From CAZTQN01 sp964615765 (lineage in GTDB: Bacteria; Planctomycetota; Phycisphaerae; Phycisphaerales; UBA1924), in assembly GCA_964615765.1 (NCBI GenBank), contig CAZTQN010000009.1, positions 1 to 64,000 of the forward strand: DNA of 64,000 nucleotides. Direction: 5' to 3'. Position 1 is the stretch's first letter; each line of letters begins with the position of its first letter. Of this stretch, positions 17,233-26,350 are shown one piece after another. The notes beneath the pieces are model-generated. The model saw only the letters and a program-made list of their open reading frames with translations. It had not been told where the DNA came from and ran no database searches. The position numbers and the translations under genes were made by a program.

Positions 17233-17772
17233 ATGAACTCGATTGATCGCGAACAGCCGGAATCGAACCGGGCCGACCTTGTCGGCGCCGACGCCGTGAA
17301 GAAAGTTCGGGAGATCGTGGACCGGGCGCGGACGTGCTTTTTCTGCACGCTGCCCGGCGGGGACCAGCAGCGGGCCAGGCCGATGGCCGTGCAGGACGTT
17401 GACGACGCCGGCGCGCTGTGGTTCCTGAGCGCGGCGGACAGCCACAAGAACCACGAACTGGAAGAGGACACGGCGGTCACGCTGTACATGCAGGGCTCGC
17501 CGAACTCGGACTTTCTCGAGCTGCACGGACGCGCCAGCGTCTCGCGCGATCCGCAGAAGATCCGCGACTTGTGGACGCCGATCGCGAAGGTCTGGTTCAC
17601 CGACGGCCCGAAGGACCCGCGCATCACGGTGATCAAGGTCACGCCGACGGGCGGGTTCTACTGGGACAACAAGCACGGCGACACCGTCGCGGGCGCGAAG
17701 ATGCTCGTCGGTGTGGCGATCGGCAAGACGCTCGACGACTCGGTGCAAGGAACACTGACGTTCGCGGCGTGA
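17233..17772 (+). CDS. pyridoxamine 5'-phosphate oxidase-fold general stress protein
   Basis: 179 residues. The split-barrel flavin-binding fold appears as ARTCFFCTLPGGDQQRARPM, LWFLSAADSHKNHELEED, VTLYMQGSPNSDFLELHG and WFTDGPKDPRITVIKVTP. This is the 'general stress protein 26' group of the PNPOx-like superfamily, which binds FMN, FAD or F420; true pyridoxine oxidase residues are not evident. The start is ATG 17233. It is 74 bp after udgX on the same strand and convergent with the kinase gene. Confidence 0.85.
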   Translation: MNSIDREQPESNRADLVGADAVKKVREIVDRARTCFFCTLPGGDQQRARPMAVQDVDDAGALWFLSAADSHKNHELEEDTAVTLYMQGSPNSDFLELHGRASVSRDPQKIRDLWTPIAKVWFTDGPKDPRITVIKVTPTGGFYWDNKHGDTVAGAKMLVGVAIGKTLDDSVQGTLTFAA

Positions 17773-17800
17773 CCAGTGCGCGTCGCGAGAAGAAGCGCGG

Positions 17801-20455
17801 TCAGCGTGTGGCGGCGGCGTCCGACGGGTCTTCCGCGGGCGCGGCCTCCGCGTCCGGAGCTGGCGGCGGGGCCGATTCGGCGGCGTCGAGCGCCGCGAGT
17901 TCGTTGCCGGCCCGCTCGCCCGCGAACGGGAAGAGCGGGAACGGCTTGGCGGTGAAGAAGTCGCGGGCCTTCTGAAGAATCGCGCGGGCCTCGTCGGTGC
18001 GGTTCATTCGCCGGGCGATCATGCCCTCGAGCAGATCCGCCGCGGCCCGCGTGTGCCCGTTGGGGTCCAGCGTGTGGAGTTCGTCGCGCACGGGCTCGTA
18101 GACGGCCCGGGCCTCATCGACGCGGTTCTGGAGCACGAGGAACTCGCCGTACCAGCGGATCGCGTCGAGGTGGTGCTCGCGCAGGCGCGGCTCCATGTTG
18201 CGCGTGGTGTCGATGAGCGCCTTGTGCCAGGCTTCCAGTTGGGCCGTGTCGGGCAGTTCGCGCAGCACGATCCACTCGCGCCGCCACGCCAGCCACGTTT
18301 CCCAGTGGTTGATGCCGTAGCTTGATTCGATGATCTGCCGACCTTCCTGCACAAGCGGGAACGCCTCTTCGGGGCGGCCGAGACGGACGAGGTTCATCGC
18401 CAGGTGCAGGGCGGCGTAGCCGATGGAGTCGTCGTTCGGGCGCAGGTGCTTGCGGTTGATCTCGAGGGCTTGGCGGAGCGGCGCCTCGGCCTCGACGTAC
18501 TTCTTCACGCCGTAGAGCAGGTTGCCGTGGATCATGATCGCGCTGGAGTAGGACGGCGAGCCCTCGGGCATGTTGGCCCGCATCCAGTCAACGGTGCGCT
18601 GCGACCATTCCAGGGCTTTTTCGTCGTTGTCGATCGACCGGTACGAGACCGTCATCACGTTCAGCAGATAGCCGAAAGGCATGCGCGTGCGCACACTTTC
18701 CGGCCATTGCCGCGCGAGCGCGGCGTGCAGGATCGTGAGCGCGGCGGCGGGCTCACTGACTTGCAGGCGGGCCGTCGCGAGCTGGATCTGCGCACTGAGC
18801 GCTTCGCCCGAGAGCGGACCGATGTGCTCGTCCACCATCGCCGCGACCTGCTCGACGGGCGTGTCCATCTCGCCCTCGCGCCCCATCGTGCTCAGGATGT
18901 TGCGCCGGTCGAGCAGGATGCGGAGCGTGCGCGGGTCCGTCCGGCCCCAGCGTTCCACCGCGAGCGTCTGCGCACTGAGGATCTCGCGGGCGGCGTCCTC
19001 GGCCATCGCCGCGTCCTGCATCATGCTCGCGAGCATCTGGTGGATCTCGATCAGCAGGTCGGGCTGATCGGCGAACTTGGTCGGGACGGTGCCGGCGGAG
19101 TTGCGCAGGGCGTCGACGACGGTGAGCTTGACCCCGCCGCGGTCCAGACGGGTCTGCCCGAAGACGTCGTCGACGAGGAACTGCTTGATCTTGCCGGCGC
19201 GGGATTCGGCGTCGCGGGCGACGTCGCGCTGGCGCGTGGCGACGACGGCCTGCCAGACGGCGACGCCTGCGCCGGCGACGACGGAGACGCCGGCGATGAC
19301 GCCCGCCGCGACCAGCGCCTTGTTGCGACGCGCGAACTTGCGGAGCAGGTACGTGGTGCTGGGCGGGCGCGCGACGATGGGCCGGTCCTGCAGCACGCGC
19401 CGGAGGTCGGCCCCCAGCTCGCCCGCCGAGGCGTACCGGGCGTCGGGCTCCTTGCTCATCGCCTTGCCGACGATGGTTTCCAGATCGCCCGCGAGCGCCG
19501 GGTTCACCATGCCCAGGGGCGTGGGCTCGATGCGCCGGATGCGGTCGATCGCCGCGGCCATGCTGAGGCTGGAGAGATCGTGCGGGGCCCGCCCGGCCAG
19601 CAGTTCGTACGCGATGACGCCCAGCGCGTACACGTCGGCCCGCGTGTCGATGTTCGCGACCGCGCCTTCCGTCTGCTCGGGCGCCATGTAGCCCAGCGTT
19701 CCGATGATCTGCCCGATCTGCGTCTGCATCGTGACGCGGTCGGCCTCGGCGTTGGTCAGGCGCGCGATGCCGAAGTCGAGGATCTTCGCCAGCGGCTGGG
19801 CCCCGGCGGTGTCGACGAGGATGTTGCCGGGCTTGAGGTCGCGGTGGATCACGCCGCGCTGGTGCGCGTGCTGCACCGCGTCGCACACGTCGGCGAGCAG
19901 GGCGACGATCTCGCGCGTCCCCAGGCCGCGGGCCCGCACGAACTCGCTGAGCATCGGCCCGCGCACGAGCTCCATCGCGAAGTACGGCGTGCGGAGGCGC
20001 TCGCCTTCGGCGTCCGGCTCGCCCTGCGCAAAGCCCGCCTGGTAGATCTGCGCGATGCCGGGGTGATTGAGCTGCGCGAGGACGTCGGCCTCGTGCGTGA
20101 AGCGCCGCAGGATTGCGCCCGAGACCAGCCCGGGTCGGATGACCTTCAGCGCCACGCGCCGCGCGGGCGCGTCCTGCTGAGCCTCGTAGACGCGCCCCAT
20201 GCCCCCTTCGCCGATCACGCGGATGATCGTGAAATCCGCCAGGCGCTGCGGCACGCTCGCGCTCGCCGCCTCGACCGTCATCCGCTCGACGACCGTCGCC
20301 ACGTCGCTCCCGTCGAGCGCGAGCAGCGACTCGACCTCCGCCCGGAGTGCCGGGTCGTCGGTGCATTCGGAATCGAAGAGCGCTGATCGCTCCGCCGGAG
20401 TCAGGTCGGCGGCGCGGTGGAACAAGTCTTCAAGGCGTGACTGGCGCGGGCTCAC
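17801..20455 (-). CDS. transmembrane Ser/Thr protein kinase with extracytoplasmic TPR region
   Basis: 884 residues. Kinase domain about 75-360: P-loop GEGGMG at 82-87, Lys104, catalytic HRDLKPGN at 204-211, DFG at 227-229, and YMAPEQ. One membrane helix at about 380-402 precedes a long tetratricopeptide-rich part (about 430-860) that should lie outside the cytoplasm. The GTG start at 20455 overlaps the TGA stop of the sigma-factor gene in the sequence GTGA, so the two are translationally coupled. In planctomycetes such sigma/kinase pairs are common; the kinase presumably signals to the sigma factor or its targets (inference). Confidence 0.92.
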   Translation of the reverse strand: MSPRQSRLEDLFHRAADLTPAERSALFDSECTDDPALRAEVESLLALDGSDVATVVERMTVEAASASVPQRLADFTIIRVIGEGGMGRVYEAQQDAPARRVALKVIRPGLVSGAILRRFTHEADVLAQLNHPGIAQIYQAGFAQGEPDAEGERLRTPYFAMELVRGPMLSEFVRARGLGTREIVALLADVCDAVQHAHQRGVIHRDLKPGNILVDTAGAQPLAKILDFGIARLTNAEADRVTMQTQIGQIIGTLGYMAPEQTEGAVANIDTRADVYALGVIAYELLAGRAPHDLSSLSMAAAIDRIRRIEPTPLGMVNPALAGDLETIVGKAMSKEPDARYASAGELGADLRRVLQDRPIVARPPSTTYLLRKFARRNKALVAAGVIAGVSVVAGAGVAVWQAVVATRQRDVARDAESRAGKIKQFLVDDVFGQTRLDRGGVKLTVVDALRNSAGTVPTKFADQPDLLIEIHQMLASMMQDAAMAEDAAREILSAQTLAVERWGRTDPRTLRILLDRRNILSTMGREGEMDTPVEQVAAMVDEHIGPLSGEALSAQIQLATARLQVSEPAAALTILHAALARQWPESVRTRMPFGYLLNVMTVSYRSIDNDEKALEWSQRTVDWMRANMPEGSPSYSSAIMIHGNLLYGVKKYVEAEAPLRQALEINRKHLRPNDDSIGYAALHLAMNLVRLGRPEEAFPLVQEGRQIIESSYGINHWETWLAWRREWIVLRELPDTAQLEAWHKALIDTTRNMEPRLREHHLDAIRWYGEFLVLQNRVDEARAVYEPVRDELHTLDPNGHTRAAADLLEGMIARRMNRTDEARAILQKARDFFTAKPFPLFPFAGERAGNELAALDAAESAPPPAPDAEAAPAEDPSDAAATR

Positions 20456-21132
20456 GGGCGACCGGCTCCGCCCCCATCGCCGGCCCCACCAAGACCGGTC
20501 TCGCTGTCGCCGCCGGCGCGGCGGGCCTGCATCTGCTTCGCCAGCCACGCGCGGGCGAAGCGCAGATCGCGGTCGACCGTCGGCAGGCTCACGCCCACGA
20601 ACTCCGCGATCATCGGGTGCTCCAGCCCCGCGAAATACTTGAGCATCACGACGCTGGCCTTGCGCGGGTCCTCGGCTTCGAGCTTGCGCAGCGCGTCGTC
20701 CAGCGCCAGCATGTCGTCGGCGGCGCTGAGCAGTTCCGGCGGGGCCTCGACCAGCGGCGTGACGTGCTGATCGTCGACGGCGTCGTCCAGAGCCGCGCGG
20801 GCCCGCCCGCCGCCGTGCTTCAGGCGAGACTTGCGGCGCGCTTGCTCCACAAGGATGTCGCGCATCGCCTGTGCGGCGGCCCCGAAGAAGTGGGCCCGGC
20901 CCTGCCAGCCGGGGTCGGACGCGTCGCCGGAGGTGCCGACCAGCCGGAGGTACGCCTCATGAACAAGGGCGGTGGGCTGGAGCGTGTTGCCGGGCGGGAC
21001 GTGGGCCAGGCGGGCCCGGGCGAGGGTGCGCAGTTCCTCATAGACCAGCGGGAGCAGTTGCCCCGCGGCCTGGCGATCACCACGTCCGATCGCCGCGAGC
21101 ATGAGCGTGATGTCACCGGGCGCACGCGACAT
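20452..21132 (-). CDS. ECF-type sigma factor (planctomycete Sig-70_X6-like)
   Basis: 226 residues. Region 2 includes LLPLVYEELRTLARARL and TALVHEAYLRLV; region 4 has KASVVMLKYFAGLEHPMIAEFVGVS with a helix-turn-helix ending in TVDRDLRFARAWL. The HEAYLRL motif and order match the TIGR02999 group, which is enriched in planctomycetes and found beside Ser/Thr kinases. No anti-sigma factor is encoded next to it; the downstream kinase (4-base overlap) is the probable regulator. The start ATG 21132 precedes MSRAPGDITLML. Confidence 0.9.
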   Translation of the reverse strand: MSRAPGDITLMLAAIGRGDRQAAGQLLPLVYEELRTLARARLAHVPPGNTLQPTALVHEAYLRLVGTSGDASDPGWQGRAHFFGAAAQAMRDILVEQARRKSRLKHGGGRARAALDDAVDDQHVTPLVEAPPELLSAADDMLALDDALRKLEAEDPRKASVVMLKYFAGLEHPMIAEFVGVSLPTVDRDLRFARAWLAKQMQARRAGGDSETGLGGAGDGGGAGRP

Positions 21133-21263
21133 TCCGACTCCGGCGTGATAGGCGCGGGGCGTTCTGACGGATGATCGGACGACCCGTCGCCCGAGTGAGT
21201 GTAGATCCTCGGGAAACACGGCGGGAGACCCCAAGACCACGTCCGAGATCAGGATCCGCCGCC

Positions 21264-22274
21264 ATGAACGTTCCCACCCGCCTGTCCATTCTGACCGCCG
21301 CTCTGGCCCTGTCCGGGCTGACGTCCGCCACCCAGGGCCAGGTGCTGCAAGGCCCGATCACCAACCCCGCGAACGGGCACCGCTACTACCTGGTGGACGT
21401 GAGCAGCTATGCCGATTTTGTTCTTGAAGCCTCCACGCTGAGCGGGTACCCCGTGGTCATCAACAACGCGGCGGAGAATGCGTGGGTCACGGCCAACGTC
21501 GCCGCGCTCGCCAGTGCGAACGCCTTCGTCTACATCGGGCTGACCGACGAAGCCGAGGAAGGTCGGATGGCCTGGTCAGGGGGCGTGCGGGACACGTACC
21601 GCAACTGGACTCCCGGTGAACCCAACAACTCCACGGCCAATGGCGCGGGCGGAGAGGACTACGTCCAGATCGGCCGCACATCTGGCCTGTGGAACGACAT
21701 CCGCAACCCATCCGCGTTCGGGATCACCGTCGGCATCGTCGAAGTCGGCGGCGGCACGATCGGCGACCCCGCGGGCATCTACGCCGGCCCGATCATCAAC
21801 CCCGCCACCGGCAACAGCTACTACATCCTCACCCCCTCCGCCGCCGGCAACGCGCAGCGGTTCGCCTCGAACCTCGGCGGGCACCTGGTCACCATCAATG
21901 ACGTCGCCGAGCAGGACTGGATCACCTGGAACGTCGCCAACATCTCCGGCACCACGACCACGATGAACATCGGGCTCAACGACCTCGACCTCGAGGGCAC
22001 GTATGTCTGGACCAGCGGGCAGGCGTCGGCCTATCGCAACTGGGGCGCCGGCGAGCCCAACAACTTCGGCGCGGGCGAGGATCAGGTCACCATCACCGCG
22101 GCGTCCTTCGGCTCGCGCCTGGGCGAGTGGCTGGACCAGAGCGACGCGCCGCGCCACTCGATCATCGAAGTCTCGCCGCCCACCTTCTGCCCGGGCGACT
22201 TCAACCGCTCCAGCAGCGTGACGGTGCAGGACGTCTTCGACTTCCTCACCGCGTGGTTCGCGACCTGCCCGTGA
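21264..22274 (+). CDS. secreted protein with two C-type-lectin domains and dockerin-like C-terminal tail
   Basis: 336 residues. Signal peptide 1-26. Two C-type-lectin-like domains, about 30-170 and 178-310, each begin with GPI-x-NPA-x-G-x-x-YY and contain YRNW-x-x-GEPNN, the Ca/sugar-binding-loop type EPN. The C-terminal 30 residues, FCPGDFNRSSSVTVQDVFDF with TAWF after it, are the same module as on the proteins at 51.4 and 53.6 kb. Probably a surface or released sugar-binding protein. The gene is divergent from the ECF sigma factor gene (132 bp). Confidence 0.87.
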   Translation: MNVPTRLSILTAALALSGLTSATQGQVLQGPITNPANGHRYYLVDVSSYADFVLEASTLSGYPVVINNAAENAWVTANVAALASANAFVYIGLTDEAEEGRMAWSGGVRDTYRNWTPGEPNNSTANGAGGEDYVQIGRTSGLWNDIRNPSAFGITVGIVEVGGGTIGDPAGIYAGPIINPATGNSYYILTPSAAGNAQRFASNLGGHLVTINDVAEQDWITWNVANISGTTTTMNIGLNDLDLEGTYVWTSGQASAYRNWGAGEPNNFGAGEDQVTITAASFGSRLGEWLDQSDAPRHSIIEVSPPTFCPGDFNRSSSVTVQDVFDFLTAWFATCP

Positions 22275-22442
22275 GTACCTGAGCACCACGACCTCTGCAC
22301 CCCGCACGCACGCCGCCCGCGCGTCCTTGACCGCGGGCGGTTGTGCGCGCACCCCGCGCGCGCCGGCGCGTCGGCCGGAGTGTGAACCGCGCCTCACGTC
22401 ATGCTCAGTCGCGCATCCGCCCGGCGACCCATGTGCCCACTC

Positions 22443-22712
22443 ATGCCACGGACACGCTGGGGAACGACAATAACCGGTGCGGCGGCCAGCCTGCTGCTGC
22501 TCCTATCCGCGGCCCCGGCCCGCGCCTGCCCGATCTGCGATTCCGAGCAGGGCCGCTCGATCCGCGAGGGCCTGTTCGACGGGCGCGTGCTGATCAACGT
22601 GTCGTCGCTGCTGGCCCCGTTCCCGTTCATCATCGCGGGGGCCGTGCTCGGGGCCCGGTTCCTGATCCCACGCGGCGATGTCCGCCGCCCGCCACGCCGG
22701 GCGGGCGCGTGA
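22443..22712 (+). CDS. small secreted/membrane protein preceding DUF2243
   Basis: 89 residues from ATG 22443; ATG 22401 would give 103. A signal peptide or helix (about 8-26) is followed by ACPICDSEQG, then a second hydrophobic segment at about 56-75. The CPxC pair right after the cleavage site could bind metal or form a disulphide. Its TGA overlaps the GTG of the DUF2243 gene, so both are made together. Family unknown. Confidence 0.65.
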   Translation: MPRTRWGTTITGAAASLLLLLSAAPARACPICDSEQGRSIREGLFDGRVLINVSSLLAPFPFIIAGAVLGARFLIPRGDVRRPPRRAGA

Positions 22713-23188
22713 ACCCCCGCCCGTTCGTCATCGCCGGCGTGCTGCTCGGCGCCGGGCTCGGCGGCTTCGCCGACGGGATCCTGCTGCACCAGATCTTGCA
22801 GACGCACAACATGCTCTCCGCCCGTCGCCCTCCGACGGACGTCGCCAACATCAAGATCAACATGGTCTGGGACGGCGTGTTCCACGCCGGCACCTGGGCC
22901 CTCACCCTCGCCGGCGTCGTCGCCCTCTTCGGCGCCGGGCGAATGTCCGGCCCCGAACCCCGCTTCTGGAGCGCCCGCGCGCTCGCCGGCGCGATGCTCG
23001 TCGGCTGGGGCCTGTTCAACCTCGTCGAGGGCGTGATCGATCATCACCTGCTGCATCTGCACCACGTCGTCGAGGCCCGCGGGGTATCGGTGTTCGATTG
23101 GCTCTTCCTCGCGGCGGGCGCGGCGATGCTCGCCATCGGCGCCTGGCTCGTGCGTTCGTCGCTCCGCCCGACGGCCCCGCCGCGCTAG
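22709..23188 (+). CDS. DUF2243 integral membrane protein
   Basis: 159 residues starting at GTG 22709, within a GTGA overlap with the gene before. Four membrane helices (about 7-30, 50-72, 88-110, 128-150) with His-rich family motifs: GFADGILLHQILQTHNMLS, NMVWDGVFHAG and NLVEGVIDHHLLHLHHV. The many conserved His residues suggest metal binding in the membrane, but the function of DUF2243 is unknown. The stop TAG shares the four bases CTAG with the stop of convergent pilT. Confidence 0.85.
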   Translation: MNPRPFVIAGVLLGAGLGGFADGILLHQILQTHNMLSARRPPTDVANIKINMVWDGVFHAGTWALTLAGVVALFGAGRMSGPEPRFWSARALAGAMLVGWGLFNLVEGVIDHHLLHLHHVVEARGVSVFDWLFLAAGAAMLAIGAWLVRSSLRPTAPPR

Positions 23189-24315
23189 TGCCCCCCGCCG
23201 CGGATCTTGCTTACCAGCGTCGCGGCCTTCACTTCCAGGCCCTTGAGTTCGCTGTCGAGCGCCTCGCGATTCGGGGCGAACGCCATCGCCGTCCGCAGTG
23301 TGACCCAGTCCTTGCGGACCAGGTCTGCCAGCGCCTTGGTGAACGACTGCATCCCCTCGCTCGTCGAGCCGTTGATGACCGCGGGCAGGTCCTGATCCTC
23401 CGCGTTGCGAATCTTCTCCGCAACCACGGGCGAGTTCAGCAACACTTCGCACGCGGGCACCACGCTGCTCTCGAACCCGTCGACGGCCGGCAACAGCCGC
23501 TGCGCGAAGATCGCCCGCATCGTGTTCGAGAGCGACGACCGGATGAACGCGTGCTCTTCCCGCTGAAAGAACTCGAGCATGCGCGTGAAGCTCTGCATCG
23601 TGTCAGCCGTGTGCAGCGTGCCGAAGACCAGGTGCCCCGTCTCCGCGGCCTGCAGCGCGGCGAGCACGGTGTCGTGATCGCGAAGCTCCCCGATGAAGAT
23701 CACGTCCGGATCCTGCCGAACGACGTACCGCAGCGCCGTCTTGTAATCCGGCACGTCGATCCCGATCTCGCGCTGGCTGATGATGCTCTTCTTCGAGGTA
23801 AACCGATACTCGACCGGGTCCTCGATGGTGATGACGTTGCACCCTTCCGTCTGGTTGATCTGCTCGATCATCGCCGCCAGCGTCGAGCTCTTGCCGCTCC
23901 CCGTCACGCCGACGACCAGCACGATCCCCTCGTTGGTGCGGCTGATCAGTTGCCCGTAAATGGGCGGCAGGTGCAGGTCGGCGTAACTCGGGATGTCCGC
24001 CTTAATGCGCCGGATCGCGGCGCTCACGTGCCCGCCCGCGCGATACATGTTGACGCGGAAGCGGTCGCCGTCGGCGTTGAAGGTGGCGAAGTCCAAGTCG
24101 CCGCGTTCTTCGAACATCCGCTTCTTGGATTCGGGCACGATCGGGTCGAGCAGGTGGTCAGCCTCCTCGGGGTCGAGCGTGTCGCTCCCGATCGGTCGCA
24201 GAATCCCGCCGATGCGGTACGTGGGCGGCAGCCCGGGCTTGATGTGCAGGTCGGACGCGTCGTACTTCCGCATGCCTTGCAGAAGTTTCTGGATCGTCAG
24301 CGTTGAGCCGAGCAT
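23185..24315 (-). CDS. pilT: type IV pilus retraction ATPase PilT
   Basis: 376 residues. N-terminal domain 1-105 (SDLHIKPG, RVNMYRAGGHVSAAIRRI), then the RecA-like ATPase: Walker A GVTGSGKS 136-143, Asp box TIEDPVEY 163-170, Walker B DVIFIGELRD 204-213, and His box GTLHTADTM. It powers pilus disassembly and twitching or DNA uptake at the inner membrane. No pilin genes are nearby. ATG 24315 begins the normal PilT N-terminus; the larger open frame upstream is antisense to the DUF4190 gene. Convergent with DUF2243, with a 4-base stop overlap. Confidence 0.95.
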   Translation of the reverse strand: MLGSTLTIQKLLQGMRKYDASDLHIKPGLPPTYRIGGILRPIGSDTLDPEEADHLLDPIVPESKKRMFEERGDLDFATFNADGDRFRVNMYRAGGHVSAAIRRIKADIPSYADLHLPPIYGQLISRTNEGIVLVVGVTGSGKSSTLAAMIEQINQTEGCNVITIEDPVEYRFTSKKSIISQREIGIDVPDYKTALRYVVRQDPDVIFIGELRDHDTVLAALQAAETGHLVFGTLHTADTMQSFTRMLEFFQREEHAFIRSSLSNTMRAIFAQRLLPAVDGFESSVVPACEVLLNSPVVAEKIRNAEDQDLPAVINGSTSEGMQSFTKALADLVRKDWVTLRTAMAFAPNREALDSELKGLEVKAATLVSKIRGGGH

Positions 24316-24424
24316 GGCGGGTCTCCGCGCATCCCGCTCGCCCCCGCAATGGTAGATTCGCCGCGTCTTGCAGTCTGGAGCGCGGGGAGGTAGTCTCCCA
24401 AATACACGCTCAGGAGCCGCAGCA

Positions 24425-24790
24425 ATGACCGCCTTCCCCCCAGGTGTTCCGTCCGTCCGCCCCGGCCCGATCGGGGGAGCGCTGCGATCCCACCGCGGGC
24501 CGCTCATCCTCGCCCTGGGCATCCTCAGCCTCATCATCTGCTTCATCTGCGGCATCGTCGCGTGGATCATGGCCAACAACGACTTGGCCGCGATGGATAG
24601 CGGCACGATGGATCCGAGCGGACGCTCGCTCACCAACGCCGGGAAGATCATCGGGATCATCGGAACGGCGCTCGGCGGGCTCGCCGTGGTCGGTGGGATC
24701 ATCTGGCTCGTCGTCGCGGGCGCGATCTTCGGGGCGGCCGCCGCCGGCGCCGCCGCCGGTCCGGGCGCGGGCCCGCTCATCCTGCCGTGA
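24425..24790 (+). CDS. DUF4190 small membrane protein
   Basis: 121 residues with two membrane helices: about 25-49 (ILALGILSLIICFICGIVAW) and 72-100 (IIGIIGTALGGLAVVGGIIW). The arrangement and the LGILSLI...G motif match DUF4190. The C-terminus is Ala/Gly-rich. Function is unknown. The ATG follows CAGGAGCCG. Its TGA overlaps the ATG of the DUF2752 gene (TGATG), so the two form an operon. Confidence 0.75.
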   Translation: MTAFPPGVPSVRPGPIGGALRSHRGPLILALGILSLIICFICGIVAWIMANNDLAAMDSGTMDPSGRSLTNAGKIIGIIGTALGGLAVVGGIIWLVVAGAIFGAAAAGAAAGPGAGPLILP

Positions 24791-25473
24791 TGCTCGCGTC
24801 ACGCCCCATCGCCCGGTCCGCGTGGCGGGCCAACATCTGGCCCGTTGGCGCGCTCATCGTCTGGGTCGCGCTGGTCGCGGCGCTGTATGCGGGCGCGAAC
24901 AGCGGTCTGTTCGCCACGAACGCCGCGGATCAGCCCGCTGGCGTCACAACGTGCCTGTTCCGACGCATCACCGGCCAGCCGTGCCCGACGTGCGGCTCAA
25001 CGCGGGCGGCGGCCGCGCTGCTGCACGCCGACGTGCCCGCCGCATTTCGGCTCAATCCGCTCACGACCACGCTCATGCTCGCCGCCCCGCTGCTCATCGC
25101 GGCGTGGATGATCGCGCGCCGTCGCGCCGTCGACACCGCCGCCTGGATGGGCCGGCGCTGGCGCACCATCCTGCTCGTCGGCGCGGCGATCATCGCCGCC
25201 AACTGGGTCTACCTCTTCTTTCAGCCCGAAAGCCGCGGGCCCCAAGGCCCGCGGGTCAATGAACCCGCTCACCACCGCGTCCACCAGCCACCCGCCGATC
25301 ACTCGAGCAACCAGCCCTTGTCGCCATCGGCCCGCAGCAATCGCACGGCCCCGCCGGTCGAGAGTTTCCCGCCAGGCACCGTCACCCCGTTCACAACGCC
25401 CCCCGGCACGTGCAGATCCCCCGCGTGCGAGTCGTCGATCTGGTCCTCGCTCACGCTCGGCAGGATCGACTGA
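24790..25473 (+). CDS. DUF2752 membrane protein with extended C-terminus
   Basis: 227 residues from ATG 24790 (overlap TGATG with the gene before). The DUF2752 core covers about 15-150: a membrane helix, TCLFRRITGQPCPTCGSTRA with the conserved CPxCG-x-TR motif, RLNPLTT, and two more helices ending at YLFFQPE. The last 70 or so residues are Pro/Ser/Thr-rich and overlap the convergent DUF2726 gene by 175 bp; they probably arose by loss of a stop codon and are not part of the family. Confidence 0.75.
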   Translation: MLASRPIARSAWRANIWPVGALIVWVALVAALYAGANSGLFATNAADQPAGVTTCLFRRITGQPCPTCGSTRAAAALLHADVPAAFRLNPLTTTLMLAAPLLIAAWMIARRRAVDTAAWMGRRWRTILLVGAAIIAANWVYLFFQPESRGPQGPRVNEPAHHRVHQPPADHSSNQPLSPSARSNRTAPPVESFPPGTVTPFTTPPGTCRSPACESSIWSSLTLGRID

Positions 25474-26228
25474 TCGACATACGGCTGGATCACCGCCCAG
25501 TCATCCAGGAACCGCCCGCTCACACGCACCATCGGCAGGCCGACGGTCGTGAGCACTTCGTCGATGATGCGATCCTCGCCCCCGGCGGGGCGGCGTGCGT
25601 CGACACCCACGCCGGGATCGCCCTTGAGCACGCGCCGCGAAAACACGATCGCCAGCAGCGGGCGATGCCCACGCCGATCGCACAGCAGGATGTCGATCGA
25701 CCGGACACGGACGCGCCGCCGCCACGCGGCCCAGTCCGCCGCGTCGCGACCGGCCGGGTTCTGCGGCTCAAGCAGGCTGTCCAACCGCACCTTCGGGCAC
25801 GCGATCACCCACGCCGGCAGCCGGGCCGAAAGACGGTTGAGATACCGCGATCCGCGCGCCCCGAGGACGGAGTTCTTCAGCGCAAACGGCGGGGTCGTCA
25901 GCACGCGGTCACCGTCCGGCGTGGACACGAAGCGTCCGATCGGCGCCGACGTCGCCGCGGGGCTCGCCGGGCGCGCGTCCGGCGGCACCGTCCACACGCC
26001 CCCTTGAATCGGCCGCAAACCGGCGTCCGCCGCGGCGTCGGCGCCAGCCGCAGACCCGGCGGCATCAGCACCCGGGTTCAGCGGGACCCGCTGGTCGGAA
26101 TCCGTCAGTGTGTACCGGCGGCGATGGTCGGACTCCGCCTGCCGCGCCTTGGCGCGCGGACCAAGCACCGCCGCCAGCAGCACGGCGAGCGCGATCGAAA
26201 CTCCCAGCACCGCCACGATCACGTCCAC
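25299..26228 (-). CDS. DUF2726 domain protein, membrane-anchored
   Basis: 309 residues. One N-terminal helix (about 4-22), an Ala-rich linker, then a DUF2726-like domain from about 115: ALKNSVLGARGSRYLNRLSA, WVIACPKVRLDSLLEP, SIDILLCDRRGHRPLLAIVF and DEVLTTVGLPMVRV. DUF2726 is distantly related to nucleases of the PD-(D/E)xK kind; the Asp in IDILLC and later residues are in suitable places, but activity is unproven. Start GTG 26228. The 3' end overlaps the convergent DUF2752 gene. Confidence 0.7.
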   Translation of the reverse strand: MDVIVAVLGVSIALAVLLAAVLGPRAKARQAESDHRRRYTLTDSDQRVPLNPGADAAGSAAGADAAADAGLRPIQGGVWTVPPDARPASPAATSAPIGRFVSTPDGDRVLTTPPFALKNSVLGARGSRYLNRLSARLPAWVIACPKVRLDSLLEPQNPAGRDAADWAAWRRRVRVRSIDILLCDRRGHRPLLAIVFSRRVLKGDPGVGVDARRPAGGEDRIIDEVLTTVGLPMVRVSGRFLDDWAVIQPYVDQSILPSVSEDQIDDSHAGDLHVPGGVVNGVTVPGGKLSTGGAVRLLRADGDKGWLLE

Positions 26229-26350
26229 GGCAGCCCCTCAGGTCGGAACGACGCCCCACAAGCCTGTACGCACAGCCCCGGGGCGGCCTGCGCGCCATCG
26301 ACGTTTTTTCAGCTTCGCTCGACGCCGCCCGGCGGGCGACGGGGGTTTCG

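Noticed and set aside
18404..20386. A 660-residue plus-strand frame opposite the kinase
   Set aside because: The kinase catalytic motifs on the minus strand are complete; the opposite frame has no recognisable domain.
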